DNA of 64,000 nt. Source: JAWSUT01 sp033549345 (GTDB lineage: Bacteria; Bacillota; Dethiobacteria; Dethiobacterales; Dethiobacteraceae). This document shows, in pieces, positions 27,217 through 35,978 of this stretch. The notes beneath the pieces were generated by a model. It saw nothing but the letters and a program-made list of their open reading frames with translations, did not search any database and was not told the DNA's origin. The stretch's first letter is position 1. Every line of letters starts with the position of its first letter. The stretch covers positions 61,724 to 125,723 of the forward strand of contig JAWSUT010000004.1 in the NCBI GenBank assembly GCA_033549345.1, in the 5' to 3' direction. A program made the position numbers and the translations under genes.

Positions 27217-28422
27217 TTAAGAAAGTTTGTATCGTGTAGTCAGTCTCTGCATCTTGTCTGCCATCGCCGCCAGTTCCTGCGCGGCAGCCGCAGTTTCCTG
27301 GGCACCCGCCGCAGTTTCCTGGGTCATCGCGGAAACAGATTCTACGGCTGTAACCACTTTTTGATTGTTTTCCAGCTGCATACCGGATGCTTTGGCGATT
27401 TCTTCAACCATGGCAGCTACCTCTGTTGACCCCCGGATAATTGCCTGCAGTGCCTCTCCCGCTCTGCCGGCGACAACAGAACCATGCTCGACTGCTTTGA
27501 CTGCTGCGCCCGTACCTTTCTGAATGCCCACAATTAACTGTTCGATTTCCTGTGTGGCTACGCCGGAACGCTCGGCCAGCTTACGGACTTCATCCGCCAC
27601 CACGGCAAATCCTTTGCCGTGTTCACCTGCCCGGGCCGCCTCAATGGCGGCGTTGAGTGCGAGCAGGTTTGTCTGCTCGGCAATATCATTGATGACTTTG
27701 ATAATTTCTCCGATTTGAGTTGAACTGCTGCCCAGGTCTCTGACAGTCTCCTGAATCTGGCGCATACTTGCAACAGCTTCCATGACAGACTGCCCGCCGC
27801 CCTCAGCCAAGCTTGTTGCTTCTGCCGCCGTATGTGCTGCGCGCCCCGCGCTGTCGGCCACCTGCTGAATCGCAGCGGTGGCATCCGTCATAATGTTTAC
27901 GGCGTGATGTACTTCATTGGCCTGACCCTGGTTACCGTCGGCAATCCGTTCAGCGGAAGCCGCTATCTGCTGGGCTGAAGCGGCGAGCTGCTCTGACGAT
28001 GTCCTGATGATCTGCATTGCTTTAGTCAGATTCTCAAATTCACGGTTACACGCCTGCGCCAGCTTCCCCAGTTCATCATCTGTATTGGCATCCACACGAA
28101 AAGTTAAGTCACCACCGGAAGCACGGTCCATAGCAGATGAAATGGCTTCAACAGGGCGCAGGACGGTACGCTGCAATAAAAACAGTGCGCCGGCCACACT
28201 TAAGGCCAAAAAGAGCGCGCCAAAAAGCACCAGATTCATCATGATTGCTGCCATCGCTTCCCGCAGCTGTTCTGTCTGGAGCAGGGCTTCGCTATTCACA
28301 CTGTAAAGGACAACAACAAACAGCACCACAAAAATAACCAATATGTAAAGGCTTGTTACCAAAGCAAGTTTAGTTTTTAAACCTATTTTGAACCGACCTG
28401 ATACAAGCTGTAAACCATTCAT
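27217..28422 (-). CDS. Chemoreceptor with no extracellular sensor domain
   Basis: The 401-residue receptor has two membrane helices, about 16-41 and 62-84, joined by only about 20 residues. It then has HAMP and a signalling hairpin with EQTNLLALNAAIEAARAGEH. Without a ligand domain it may sense membrane state, proton motive force or temperature, or act as a scaffold; none of this is proven. It is embedded between cheW and cheA, so it is probably the core receptor of the array. Confidence 0.9.
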   Translation of the reverse strand: MNGLQLVSGRFKIGLKTKLALVTSLYILVIFVVLFVVVLYSVNSEALLQTEQLREAMAAIMMNLVLFGALFLALSVAGALFLLQRTVLRPVEAISSAMDRASGGDLTFRVDANTDDELGKLAQACNREFENLTKAMQIIRTSSEQLAASAQQIAASAERIADGNQGQANEVHHAVNIMTDATAAIQQVADSAGRAAHTAAEATSLAEGGGQSVMEAVASMRQIQETVRDLGSSSTQIGEIIKVINDIAEQTNLLALNAAIEAARAGEHGKGFAVVADEVRKLAERSGVATQEIEQLIVGIQKGTGAAVKAVEHGSVVAGRAGEALQAIIRGSTEVAAMVEEIAKASGMQLENNQKVVTAVESVSAMTQETAAGAQETAAAAQELAAMADKMQRLTTRYKLS

Positions 28423-28434
28423 AATGGCAGTCTC

Positions 28435-28956
28435 CTATCCGTTTATTGCAGGGGCCCCGGGCCCCTCCAACTGCAGCTGCTCCAGCTCTACCTGCTCTTC
28501 TGTGGACAGAATACGCTCAAGGTTCATAATAATAATCAGACGTTCTCCCAGCTTGCCCACACCGGAAATAAATTCGGTGCGCGTGCCGGCAAGCCTTCTT
28601 GGCGGCGGATCCACCGCGGTGGCGCTCAGGTGTAGAACCTCACTGACTGAATCAACAATCAACCCCACCAGACTCTCATCAATTTCCACAATGATGATGC
28701 GCGTATGATCTGTCCTGCCGGAATCTGAAATCTGAAAACGTTTGCGCAAATCCACGACCGGAATCACTTCGCCCCGCAGATTAATCACGCCTTCAATAAA
28801 GTGTAACGATTGCGGCAGCGGTGTAATCTGTGTCAGCTTGAGAACTTCCCGCACCTTTTGAATATCAATGGCAAATTCCTCTCCCTGCAGGTAAAAGGCA
28901 ACAAGCTGCAGTTCGTCGTGGCTCTGTTCCTCATTTTTTTTCACAAGGCTGTTCAT
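28435..28956 (-). CDS. cheW: Chemotaxis coupling protein CheW
   Basis: The 173-residue CheW fold includes EFAIDIQKVREVL, GVINLRGEVIPVVDLR and VDSVSEVL. It links receptors to CheA. The acidic Gln-rich tail is slightly longer than usual. AGGAGG lies 7 bases before the ATG at 28956. Confidence 0.95.
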   Translation of the reverse strand: MNSLVKKNEEQSHDELQLVAFYLQGEEFAIDIQKVREVLKLTQITPLPQSLHFIEGVINLRGEVIPVVDLRKRFQISDSGRTDHTRIIIVEIDESLVGLIVDSVSEVLHLSATAVDPPPRRLAGTRTEFISGVGKLGERLIIIMNLERILSTEEQVELEQLQLEGPGAPAING

Positions 28957-28977
28957 AGCAAAACCTCCTCTGTTCAG

Positions 28978-30597
28978 TTATCGCTGCCAGGGCTGTAAAA
29001 TCTCCGTAATTTTAACACCGAAGCGGTCCTTGTGCACCACAACTTCGCCCCGGGCCACCAGCTTGCCGTTTGCCAGAATGTCGATACCCGTATCCGCGGA
29101 GCAGTCTAACTCCACCACAGACCCCGCTTCCACATCCATTAGTTCCTTTAAGGAAATGGCCCGCCGTCCCAAAAGCCCGGATACACGGACGGGGATATCA
29201 CGGAGCAGTTCAAGAGGAACTGTCTCCTCTTCCCGTTCCTGACTTGTATCTTCCCATTCCGGGTATGCGTCGTCAGTCAATATGTAGTCGTCTTCGGGTA
29301 CCGGTTCGGCGGGGCCGGGCACCGCCTCCGCTGCAAAAAACATGTCCGGCACCGCAGTTTCCGGTTCGCTGCGAACATCCGGCTCCGGGCTGCCGCTTAG
29401 CGTACCCAAGAGTTCACTAATCATTGCACGTGCAAAATCAAGGGGAATCAACTGAATCAGTTCACTGTCCAGCATGTCGCTTACTTCCATCCGGAAGGAG
29501 ACCTGTAATAGCGGCGCTTCATCCGCGTCGGCCGGGATGGCTTTGGTCACTGCCAGATCGCAGCATTCTGTCTCCGGCGGCGAGATATCAATGGGCCGGG
29601 AGAACATTTCCGAAAGTGCGGTGGCTGAGGAGCCCATCATCTGATTCATGGCTTCACTAACGGCGCTGAGCTGTATTTCATCAAGCGTTCCCGCCGCTGC
29701 ATCCTCAAGACCCATCATCGCAGCTGCAATCTGAGCGGCATCTCTTTCACGGATAATCAATACATTTTCTCCGGCAAGACCGGTAAGATACTGAATATTG
29801 ACCACAACACAGGGAACGGGAAACTGTTCTTTTACCTCCCGCATATTGGTCAGCGTAACGCGCGGAGTGGTAATGTTCACACGCCTGTCCAGCAAATTTG
29901 ACAGTGCGGTGGCTGCCGCCCCCATGGAAATGTTGCCAATCTCCGAGACGGTATCGGCCTCATCAGATGTAATCGTTTGCACTACTACGGTTTCATTACT
30001 GTCGCCGATACCGCTCAACAGTTCAGTCACCAGTTTTTCTGCAAAATCGGTTGGTAGGATTTGCAGCATCGTGCTGGCAATATGGTCACCGACAGTAAGG
30101 TCAAAAGAGACCTGAATAACATCCGCATCATCCTGCATTCCTTCAATCCCGTTATCCGGGTTGCCCAGATGCACATATTCCAATTCCGGCGGTGTAATGT
30201 CAATGGTGCGGCCAAACATTTCCGACATAGCCGTCGCCGATGAGCCCATCATCTGATTCATTGCTTCACTGACAGCGCTGAGATACATTTCATCCAGTGT
30301 TTCAGGCAGGGGTAGATTTACATCGCCCATCATCATGTTGGCAATCACACCGGCGTCCCGGTCGCTTAAGATAAACATATTACTGCCTTCAAGCCCCAGT
30401 CTGTATCGCACACGCACAAGTACACAGGGGATAGGGTACAGTTCCCGGATTTTTGCCACCGTTGTATAAGAAAGCCGGGGTGTCGTAATTGCAACCCTGT
30501 GCCCCAGAAGATGGGAAAGAGCTGTGGCGGCGGCGCCCATGGAAATGTTGCCGCTCTCAGCCAGTGCATCAAGTTGCAGCTCTGCTAATTTATTCAA
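28978..30597 (-). CDS. FliY-like switch protein with two tandem CheC domains and a C-terminal FliN domain
   Basis: The 539-residue protein has CheC-type domain 1 (about 1-200) and domain 2 (about 210-390), an acidic Pro/Glu-rich linker, and a SpoA/FliN domain (about 460-539). Each CheC domain keeps two E-x-x-N sites, ESGNISMG and SEAMNQMM in the first, SEIGNISMG and SEAMNQMM in the second, so four phosphatase sites may exist. B. subtilis FliY has a single CheC domain and is about 380 residues long. Unlike FliY, this protein lacks the N-terminal CheY-binding peptide. The start is TTG 30597 after AGGTGG. It probably sits in the C-ring and removes phosphate from CheY-P. Confidence 0.9.
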   Translation of the reverse strand: MNKLAELQLDALAESGNISMGAAATALSHLLGHRVAITTPRLSYTTVAKIRELYPIPCVLVRVRYRLGLEGSNMFILSDRDAGVIANMMMGDVNLPLPETLDEMYLSAVSEAMNQMMGSSATAMSEMFGRTIDITPPELEYVHLGNPDNGIEGMQDDADVIQVSFDLTVGDHIASTMLQILPTDFAEKLVTELLSGIGDSNETVVVQTITSDEADTVSEIGNISMGAAATALSNLLDRRVNITTPRVTLTNMREVKEQFPVPCVVVNIQYLTGLAGENVLIIRERDAAQIAAAMMGLEDAAAGTLDEIQLSAVSEAMNQMMGSSATALSEMFSRPIDISPPETECCDLAVTKAIPADADEAPLLQVSFRMEVSDMLDSELIQLIPLDFARAMISELLGTLSGSPEPDVRSEPETAVPDMFFAAEAVPGPAEPVPEDDYILTDDAYPEWEDTSQEREEETVPLELLRDIPVRVSGLLGRRAISLKELMDVEAGSVVELDCSADTGIDILANGKLVARGEVVVHKDRFGVKITEILQPWQR

Positions 30598-30677
30598 AGT
30601 AATCCACCTATCATAAGTTTACAGACTTATTTCGACGGGTACTTACATATTCCTTCCTGAATTACCAGTAAAAAGCG

Positions 30678-30705
30678 AAAAACAGGCCTCAGAGTGCCTG
30701 TTTTT
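30678..30705. terminator. Intrinsic terminator between fliN and the CheC-CheC-FliN gene
   Basis: AAAAACAGGC (30678-30687) pairs with GCCTGTTTTT (30696-30705). On the minus strand it may attenuate transcription from fliM-fliN into the che genes. Confidence 0.8.
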
Positions 30706-30730
30706 GTTGTAGTGGTAACTATTCTGGAGT

Positions 30731-31165
30731 TTAAACAGATGCCATCTTCTGCACCCGTTCCTGCGGGCTGACAATTTGTGTAATCCGCACACCAAAATGT
30801 TCGTCAATGACCACCACTTCACCCCGGGCAATGAGCTTACCGTTTAACACAATATCCACGGGGTCGCCCACTGAACGGTCAAATTCCACAATCGCCCCCG
30901 GCATCAAAGACACCACGTCCATAATCGGGCGGGACGTCTGGCCCAGATTGACGGTAATGCCTAAAGGGATATCCAATACCCGTTCCAGGTTCGGGTGCCT
31001 GTTCATTGTGGCTGTGGCGGGTGCCGGACGCGGCGCAGCTCGCAGAGACATCCCCGGCTTGCTGCCGGGCTGCTCAGGCGGCTGCAGCTTTGGTTCTTGC
31101 TGTCCCGTTGGCATTTCCTTTAGGAGAGCATCAATTTCCTCCTGGGAAAGCAGAGCATCACTCAT
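30731..31165 (-). CDS. fliN: Flagellar motor switch protein FliN (with EIDALL peptide)
   Basis: The 144-residue protein has an N-terminal peptide LSQEEIDALLKEM, a Pro-rich linker and a C-terminal SpoA domain (VLDIPLGITVNLGQT and GEVVVIDEHFGVRI). The N-terminal peptide resembles the CheY-P-binding motif of FliM. ATG 31165 has GAGGAGAAGG upstream and overlaps the fliM stop by 8 bases. Confidence 0.92.
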   Translation of the reverse strand: MSDALLSQEEIDALLKEMPTGQQEPKLQPPEQPGSKPGMSLRAAPRPAPATATMNRHPNLERVLDIPLGITVNLGQTSRPIMDVVSLMPGAIVEFDRSVGDPVDIVLNGKLIARGEVVVIDEHFGVRITQIVSPQERVQKMASV

Positions 31166-32147
31166 GTCCCTTCTCCTCTCCGCTGTCAAGAAACTGGACG
31201 GCACGGCGCCCCTGTATTGTTCCCGCCTGCACTTTAAACATTGGCTTGTCTTCCACCAGCAGTGTCAGCGGGCTGCCTACATTCTGGTCGAGCAGAATCA
31301 CATCGCCGACCTCAAACTGTAAAAAATCCTCCATATTAACGGTTGCATGCCCCAGGACGGCAGACAGCTCAACTTCAGCCGCTTCCACTCCGTTCTCCAG
31401 AAACTGCTGATTCTTTGCGGCTCCGCGGTTTTGGGAGGCAGAAAACCAGTGCTGCGCCGTTAACCTGGCAATGACCGGTTCCAGCGTGAGATAGGGGAAA
31501 CAGACGTTAATCAAACCTTCAGAGTCCCGGATTTTTGTGCTGAGCGTAATCAGCGCCACTGTTTCATTGGAAGCAATCATCTGGTTAAACTGCGGGTTTG
31601 TATCCATGTTTTCAATGACCGGCTGCAGCTCATTGATATCTTCCCAGGCATAGCGAAGATTTTCCAGTATTTTTGTAATAATCCGCCGCATAACAGTCAG
31701 TTCTATCTCTGTGAGCTCCCGGATTTTCTTGGGCGTCTCCCCTTCCCCGCCAAACAGCAAATCGATAATCGGGAAAATGAACTGCGGGTTTGACTCCAAC
31801 ATCGCACTGCCCATTTTTTCAGACGCGTTGAAGATGGTCATCAATGTCGGGGTGGGCAGGGAAAAAATAAACTCCTCAAAGGTTACCTGAGAAACTGACG
31901 CTAACTTAACCTGTACAGGCGTGCGCAGGTAAGCCGTCAGGAAGTTAGACAGGATACGCGCAAAGTTCTCGTGCACAATTTGCAGAGTCCGCATCTGCTC
32001 TTTGGAAAACTTGTTGGGACGCCGAAAATCGTAAGTGCGCACGGAAGTTTCCGCAAGGCCCGCGTCCTGCTCCTCATCGGCAATCTGCCCTGTGGAAAGG
32101 GCATGTATAAGCGAATCAATTTCATTCTGAGATAATACTTCTTTCAT
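31158..32147 (-). CDS. fliM: Flagellar motor switch protein FliM
   Basis: The 329-residue protein begins with the CheY-P-binding peptide LSQNEIDSLIHAL, followed by the CheC-like middle domain and a SpoA domain at the C-terminus. ATG 32147 is chosen for GGTGGTGG just upstream; an in-frame ATG 18 bases earlier has none. It forms the C-ring with FliG and FliN-type proteins. It starts the second half of the fla/che cluster, divergent from fapA. Confidence 0.95.
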   Translation of the reverse strand: MKEVLSQNEIDSLIHALSTGQIADEEQDAGLAETSVRTYDFRRPNKFSKEQMRTLQIVHENFARILSNFLTAYLRTPVQVKLASVSQVTFEEFIFSLPTPTLMTIFNASEKMGSAMLESNPQFIFPIIDLLFGGEGETPKKIRELTEIELTVMRRIITKILENLRYAWEDINELQPVIENMDTNPQFNQMIASNETVALITLSTKIRDSEGLINVCFPYLTLEPVIARLTAQHWFSASQNRGAAKNQQFLENGVEAAEVELSAVLGHATVNMEDFLQFEVGDVILLDQNVGSPLTLLVEDKPMFKVQAGTIQGRRAVQFLDSGEEKGHE

Positions 32148-32229
32148 TACGCCACCACCATGCAACCGGATTGTATACCTTTTCGACGGCAGTACGGGGA
32201 AATCCTCTCAGCTGTCCCAGGGATTTCCG

Positions 32230-32256
32230 TAAAAACTGGAATGAATTGTCTGATAA
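32230..32256 (+). promoter_or_regulatory. Weak SigD-like promoter for fapA
   Basis: TAAA, 15 bases, TCTGATAA, against the SigD consensus TAAA-N15-GCCGATAT (5 of 8 in the -10). Tentative. Confidence 0.3.
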
Positions 32257-32324
32257 TGCAGGATACTGCAGTTTCGTATCGAATACGGTCAGATAGAATG
32301 TGTATTGTGAAGGGGGACTGCGGG

Positions 32325-33809
32325 ATGACCCGGGAAGACACCATACGAATTCAGATTAGCGAAGACCGGATGCGTGCAGAAATCTGTGTTTCCCCGGATG
32401 CAGCACTCACTGAGGAAGAGCTGCTGCAGGCCATCAAGGCTGAAGGAATTTGCCATGGCCTTAAAACAGAAACAATTTTACAGGCATTGCAAAACCGCGG
32501 TGCAACCGTTGTAATTGCTGAAGGTACCCGTCCGGTTTCCGGTAAGGATGATCAGATTAAATGGCATGTTGAAGAACACCTTCTTTATGACGAGATTCAG
32601 AAATCAATCAGGGATGATTTGCGGCAAAAAATTGATATCCCCGCTGTGGAACCGGGCCAGCCGCTTGCAGAAAAAATACCCGGGCACAAAGGCACACCGG
32701 GTATGGATGTATGTGGCAAAGCTGCAGCCCCTCCGGCGGTGACAGAGATTGAGCTCCGGGCCATGAAAGGGACACAGCTCTCCGCCGACGGCCTGAGTGT
32801 TTCGGCAGCCGCTAACGGAAGGCCCCGCCTTGAGCAAAAGGGAAGAATGTATCGCTTCCAGGTTCTACCGGTCTATATCCACAGAGGAGATGTAACGGTC
32901 GCCACAGGCCACCTTAGCTTTCAGGGTGACGTGGCCATTTCAGGCAATATGACCGAAGGAACTTCGGTTACGGCATCAGGAAGTGTGGATGTGCTGGGAA
33001 ACGTCATCGGTGCGGCAATTATTTCAGGACAGAATATCCGGGTCCGCGGTAATGTCATTCAGAGCCGCCTGCTCTCAGGTAGTGACCGCAAATTTGCCGC
33101 CGACATGCTGCCGCTTCTGGATAAAATTATCGAGAGTTTACACGAATTAGCTGTTGTACTGGACCATTTGGACAGCCGCGGTCAGTTGGAGCAGCTGCCG
33201 TTTGCGCAAATTGCCTCCCGCGTTGTTTCACTGCGCTTTACTGAGTACACCGAAACGCTGAATATGCTGGCAGGGATGCTGCAGGAGGCAGCAAAAACAA
33301 CACCCACTCCTGCCGGTGTTGTTGAAGCCGCAGAGGCCTTTGGGCATTTTGGCCCCGATTCATGGCAAACGCGCAGCGATTCCACAGACGCGGCAGTGCG
33401 CGCCAACCGGCTTCAATTCGCTTTCCGCAGTCTCATGGAGGCAGATGCGCACATTGAGCTGGGCTATGCGCTAAACGCCGAAATTCAGGCGGCCGGCAGG
33501 ATTACCGTCAAAGGGCAGGGCAGCCTGCACTCCACCCTAACGGCCGGAGATGAAGTCCGGATACTCGGCAAGCTCCGCAGCGGCACCGTTACGGCAAAAC
33601 ATTACCTGTTTGCCAAAGAAGTGGGCTCAGATGCCGGTGCGGTCACCACTCTTTGCGTCGACAACCGGGGTAAAATTGAATTTGACAGGGCGTATGAAAA
33701 CACGATCCTGAAAGTGGGCCGCAGTGTGAGCAAAGTAACGGAAACCACCGGCAGCAGCCGTACATTTCTGGACAAAGAAGGCCGCGTACAGCTAATGGCC
33801 AGACACTGA
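32325..33809 (+). CDS. FapA family protein (DUF342), polymer-forming beta-helix
   Basis: The 494-residue protein matches the FapA/DUF342 layout: an N-terminal domain with KDDQIKW and GTPGMDVCG, then a right-handed beta-helix rich in G-x-V-x-A repeats (GDVTVATGHLSFQGDVAIS), a helical insertion and a last helix segment. ATG 32325 is preferred, with GGGGGA 7 bases upstream; a longer frame has no ribosome site. DUF342 proteins occur near flagellar and che genes in many bacteria, without a settled function. It is the only plus-strand gene inside the cluster and overlaps the TPR gene end to end by 18 bases. Confidence 0.85.
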   Translation: MTREDTIRIQISEDRMRAEICVSPDAALTEEELLQAIKAEGICHGLKTETILQALQNRGATVVIAEGTRPVSGKDDQIKWHVEEHLLYDEIQKSIRDDLRQKIDIPAVEPGQPLAEKIPGHKGTPGMDVCGKAAAPPAVTEIELRAMKGTQLSADGLSVSAAANGRPRLEQKGRMYRFQVLPVYIHRGDVTVATGHLSFQGDVAISGNMTEGTSVTASGSVDVLGNVIGAAIISGQNIRVRGNVIQSRLLSGSDRKFAADMLPLLDKIIESLHELAVVLDHLDSRGQLEQLPFAQIASRVVSLRFTEYTETLNMLAGMLQEAAKTTPTPAGVVEAAEAFGHFGPDSWQTRSDSTDAAVRANRLQFAFRSLMEADAHIELGYALNAEIQAAGRITVKGQGSLHSTLTAGDEVRILGKLRSGTVTAKHYLFAKEVGSDAGAVTTLCVDNRGKIEFDRAYENTILKVGRSVSKVTETTGSSRTFLDKEGRVQLMARH

Positions 33810-34298
33810 GATTTTTTTGCCGATAAACTGGGTGCTTTCTCTGAAGGCCTCATTATCCGGTGCCAGCTGCGCCGCATTCTTATACCAGTGCCAGGACAGC
33901 CCCAGCTCTCCCAGATGATAACAGGCATATCCCAGTGCAGCACACTGGTTGGCCCCATTGGGGTTCAGCCGCCAGGCCTGCTCAAGATAAGGCAGTGCCT
34001 GTTTTGCCTTCCCTGCCCTGCATTGTAGAATACCGAGGTTTAAAAAGAGCGGTGCATGGTCTTCACAATTGCGTACAGCCTGTTCATAGGCCCAGATAGC
34101 CGCTTCGTTTTCACCTAGTCTGGCCCAGCAGTTTCCCAGGTTAAAAAAAGCCGGCCAGAAATCCGGGTCGCAGACCACGGCGGACAATAAATAGAACGTG
34201 GCTTCACGGTTTGCACCGCGCAGCATAGCCGCAGCGCCCTGCCTGTTATATTCGGCAGCTGCGCTTTTTTGCTTTCCGCCATGCCGTGAAATATGCAT
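33792..34298 (-). CDS. TPR-repeat protein
   Basis: The 168-residue protein is made of about four tetratricopeptide repeats, for example FFNLGNCWARLGENEAAIWA and LGILQCRAGKAKQALPYLEQ. No signal peptide or membrane helix is seen. TPRs mediate protein contacts; the partner is unknown. Its ribosome site GGGAGGG lies in the 3' arm of the hairpin that ends the flgG transcript. Confidence 0.85.
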   Translation of the reverse strand: MHISRHGGKQKSAAAEYNRQGAAAMLRGANREATFYLLSAVVCDPDFWPAFFNLGNCWARLGENEAAIWAYEQAVRNCEDHAPLFLNLGILQCRAGKAKQALPYLEQAWRLNPNGANQCAALGYACYHLGELGLSWHWYKNAAQLAPDNEAFRESTQFIGKKISVSGH

Positions 34299-34304
34299 AA
34301 AAAG

Positions 34305-34351
34305 CCCTCCCGGTAAATTTTTCCTTACGGAAAAGTATAGTCAGCGGGAGG
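34305..34351 (-). terminator. flgG-side terminator overlapping the ribosome site of the TPR gene
   Basis: CCTCCCG pairs with CGGGAGG across an inner hairpin (TTTTCC/GGAAAA), followed on the minus strand by GCTTTTTATG, where ATG starts the TPR gene. The stem contains the GGGAGG ribosome site. Confidence 0.7.
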
Positions 34352-34404
34352 TTTTTTTATTCATTACGGCCTTTTATTTATTTAACAACACGTTGTAAGC
34401 GGCC

Positions 34405-35181
34405 TTAGCGGCGGAGCTGGTTGGCAATACTCCACATTTCATCTGCCGTGCGCAGAGCACGGGAATTGAGCTCAAATGCCCTCTGGCCTGTTACCAGCCG
34501 GACCATTTCTTCACCAAGGTCCACATTGGAACCTTCCAGGTAGCCCTGCAGCACTCGGGTATTCCCGGCCTGTATGCCTACGGCAGGTTCACCGGAGGCC
34601 TCCGTGGCCGCCAGTACATTGTCGCCTATTTGCTCCAGGCCGTGCGGGTTGCTAAAGTAGGCCAGTTCCAGCGAACCCAGCACCAGTGTCTCCTCATTGG
34701 GGTATACAGCAGTCACTGTCCCCTCCGGAGAAATATGAATGTCATATTCACCTCCGGGTAAATCGGGGAACACCAGCTCCAAGCCCCGCTGTGTGACAAA
34801 ATGCCCTGCACTGTCCCGCGAGAACCCGCCGTCGCGGGTATATGCGGTTCGCCCGGCCGGCAGAGTAACCTGGAAAAACCCTTCGCCCACAATAGCCAGG
34901 TCCGCAGACCTGTCGGTCTGCACATATGACCCGGGGGCAAAGTCTGAGCGGATGGAAGCTACCGCACTGCCTACGCCCACTGTGGATGGGTTCTGCCCGG
35001 CCCGGGCCGGCGCCGCAGCATTCCCTTTCCGTTCGATTGACTGGTAAACCAGATCACGAAACACTGTGGACTTCTTTTTAAAGCCTGTTGTATTCACATT
35101 GGCAATATTATTGGCCGTTACATCAATTTTTTGCTGCTGCGCCCGCATGCCGGTGGCAGCATTCCAGAGTCCCCGTAGCAT
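34405..35181 (-). CDS. flgG: Flagellar distal rod protein FlgG
   Basis: The 258-residue protein has the rod signature NAATGMRAQQQKIDVTANNIANVNTTGF at the N-terminus (split by its first 10 residues) and the C-terminal EMVRLVTGQRAFELNSRAL. ATG 35181 follows AGGAGG; the longer open frame upstream is spurious. It forms the distal rod that leads to the hook. The paired gene upstream encodes FlgF. Confidence 0.93.
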   Translation of the reverse strand: MLRGLWNAATGMRAQQQKIDVTANNIANVNTTGFKKKSTVFRDLVYQSIERKGNAAAPARAGQNPSTVGVGSAVASIRSDFAPGSYVQTDRSADLAIVGEGFFQVTLPAGRTAYTRDGGFSRDSAGHFVTQRGLELVFPDLPGGEYDIHISPEGTVTAVYPNEETLVLGSLELAYFSNPHGLEQIGDNVLAATEASGEPAVGIQAGNTRVLQGYLEGSNVDLGEEMVRLVTGQRAFELNSRALRTADEMWSIANQLRR

Positions 35182-35191
35182 CAAATTCCTC

Positions 35192-35947
35192 CTATCGCAG
35201 TGCGCCGATTTCGTTAACGGCTTTGCCCAGCAGCTCATCCTGTGCCTGAACAACCCGCTGGTTGGTCTCATAGGCACGCAGTGCAGAAAGCATCCGGACC
35301 ATTTCCTGGACCATTTCCACGTTGGACGTTTCCAGGAATCCCTGCCGTACAGCACCGGTAAACGGTGCATCCACCGCCTCTTCATTTGCTGCAAACAGAG
35401 AATTACCCACTTTCCGCAGTTCTGCGGGTTCAGCAAAAACACGCAGGTTCAATTGTCCCTGATAGACTTCATTGACAAACACCCGGCCTGAGCCGTCCAC
35501 AGTCAGTTCACCTTCCGGAAGCTGCAAAGGGCCGTCCACACCGAGCACCCGGTCCCCCTGGTCGTTGACCAGCGTGCGGTCGGCGTCCACAGAAAATGAC
35601 CCGCTCCTTGTGTAGCGCACACCCTGAGGCGTGTCAACGGTGAAAAACCCGTCTCCGGCCACAGCCAGATCCATTGCCCGTCCCGTTTCTGTAAGGTTGC
35701 CCTGTTCATATGACGTGTGGATGGAATCCACCAGTGAACCCAGGCCCAGAACACCGATAAGCGGCCGCCGGGGAAATACCCCGCCGTCGCCAATTCGGGC
35801 AACAGCCTGTTCAGGATACGCACGCTGCATGGCCAGGTCCTTTTTAAAGCCGGCGGTATCACTGTTTGCCACATTATTTGTAATGGTTTCCTGCCGTGCC
35901 GCTTCCACCATCATGCCGCTTGCGGCGGTATAAAGTCCGCGGATCAT
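35192..35947 (-). CDS. flgF: Flagellar proximal rod protein FlgF (FlhO/FlgF type)
   Basis: The 251-residue rod protein opens with MIRGLYTAASGMMVEAARQE and ends with MVRMLSALRAYETNQRVVQ. It is slightly shorter than FlgG and precedes it, as flhO precedes flhP in Bacillus. ATG 35947 has AAGGGG upstream. FlgF and FlgG assignments follow order and length and could be swapped. Confidence 0.85.
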   Translation of the reverse strand: MIRGLYTAASGMMVEAARQETITNNVANSDTAGFKKDLAMQRAYPEQAVARIGDGGVFPRRPLIGVLGLGSLVDSIHTSYEQGNLTETGRAMDLAVAGDGFFTVDTPQGVRYTRSGSFSVDADRTLVNDQGDRVLGVDGPLQLPEGELTVDGSGRVFVNEVYQGQLNLRVFAEPAELRKVGNSLFAANEEAVDAPFTGAVRQGFLETSNVEMVQEMVRMLSALRAYETNQRVVQAQDELLGKAVNEIGALR

Positions 35948-35978
35948 AGTGCCAACCCCTTTCTCTCCTGGAAAATTT

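Noticed and set aside
35182..35442. 87-residue N-terminal extension of flgG
   Set aside because: It overlaps flgF in another frame, has no flagellar signature, and ATG 35181 has an ideal ribosome site.
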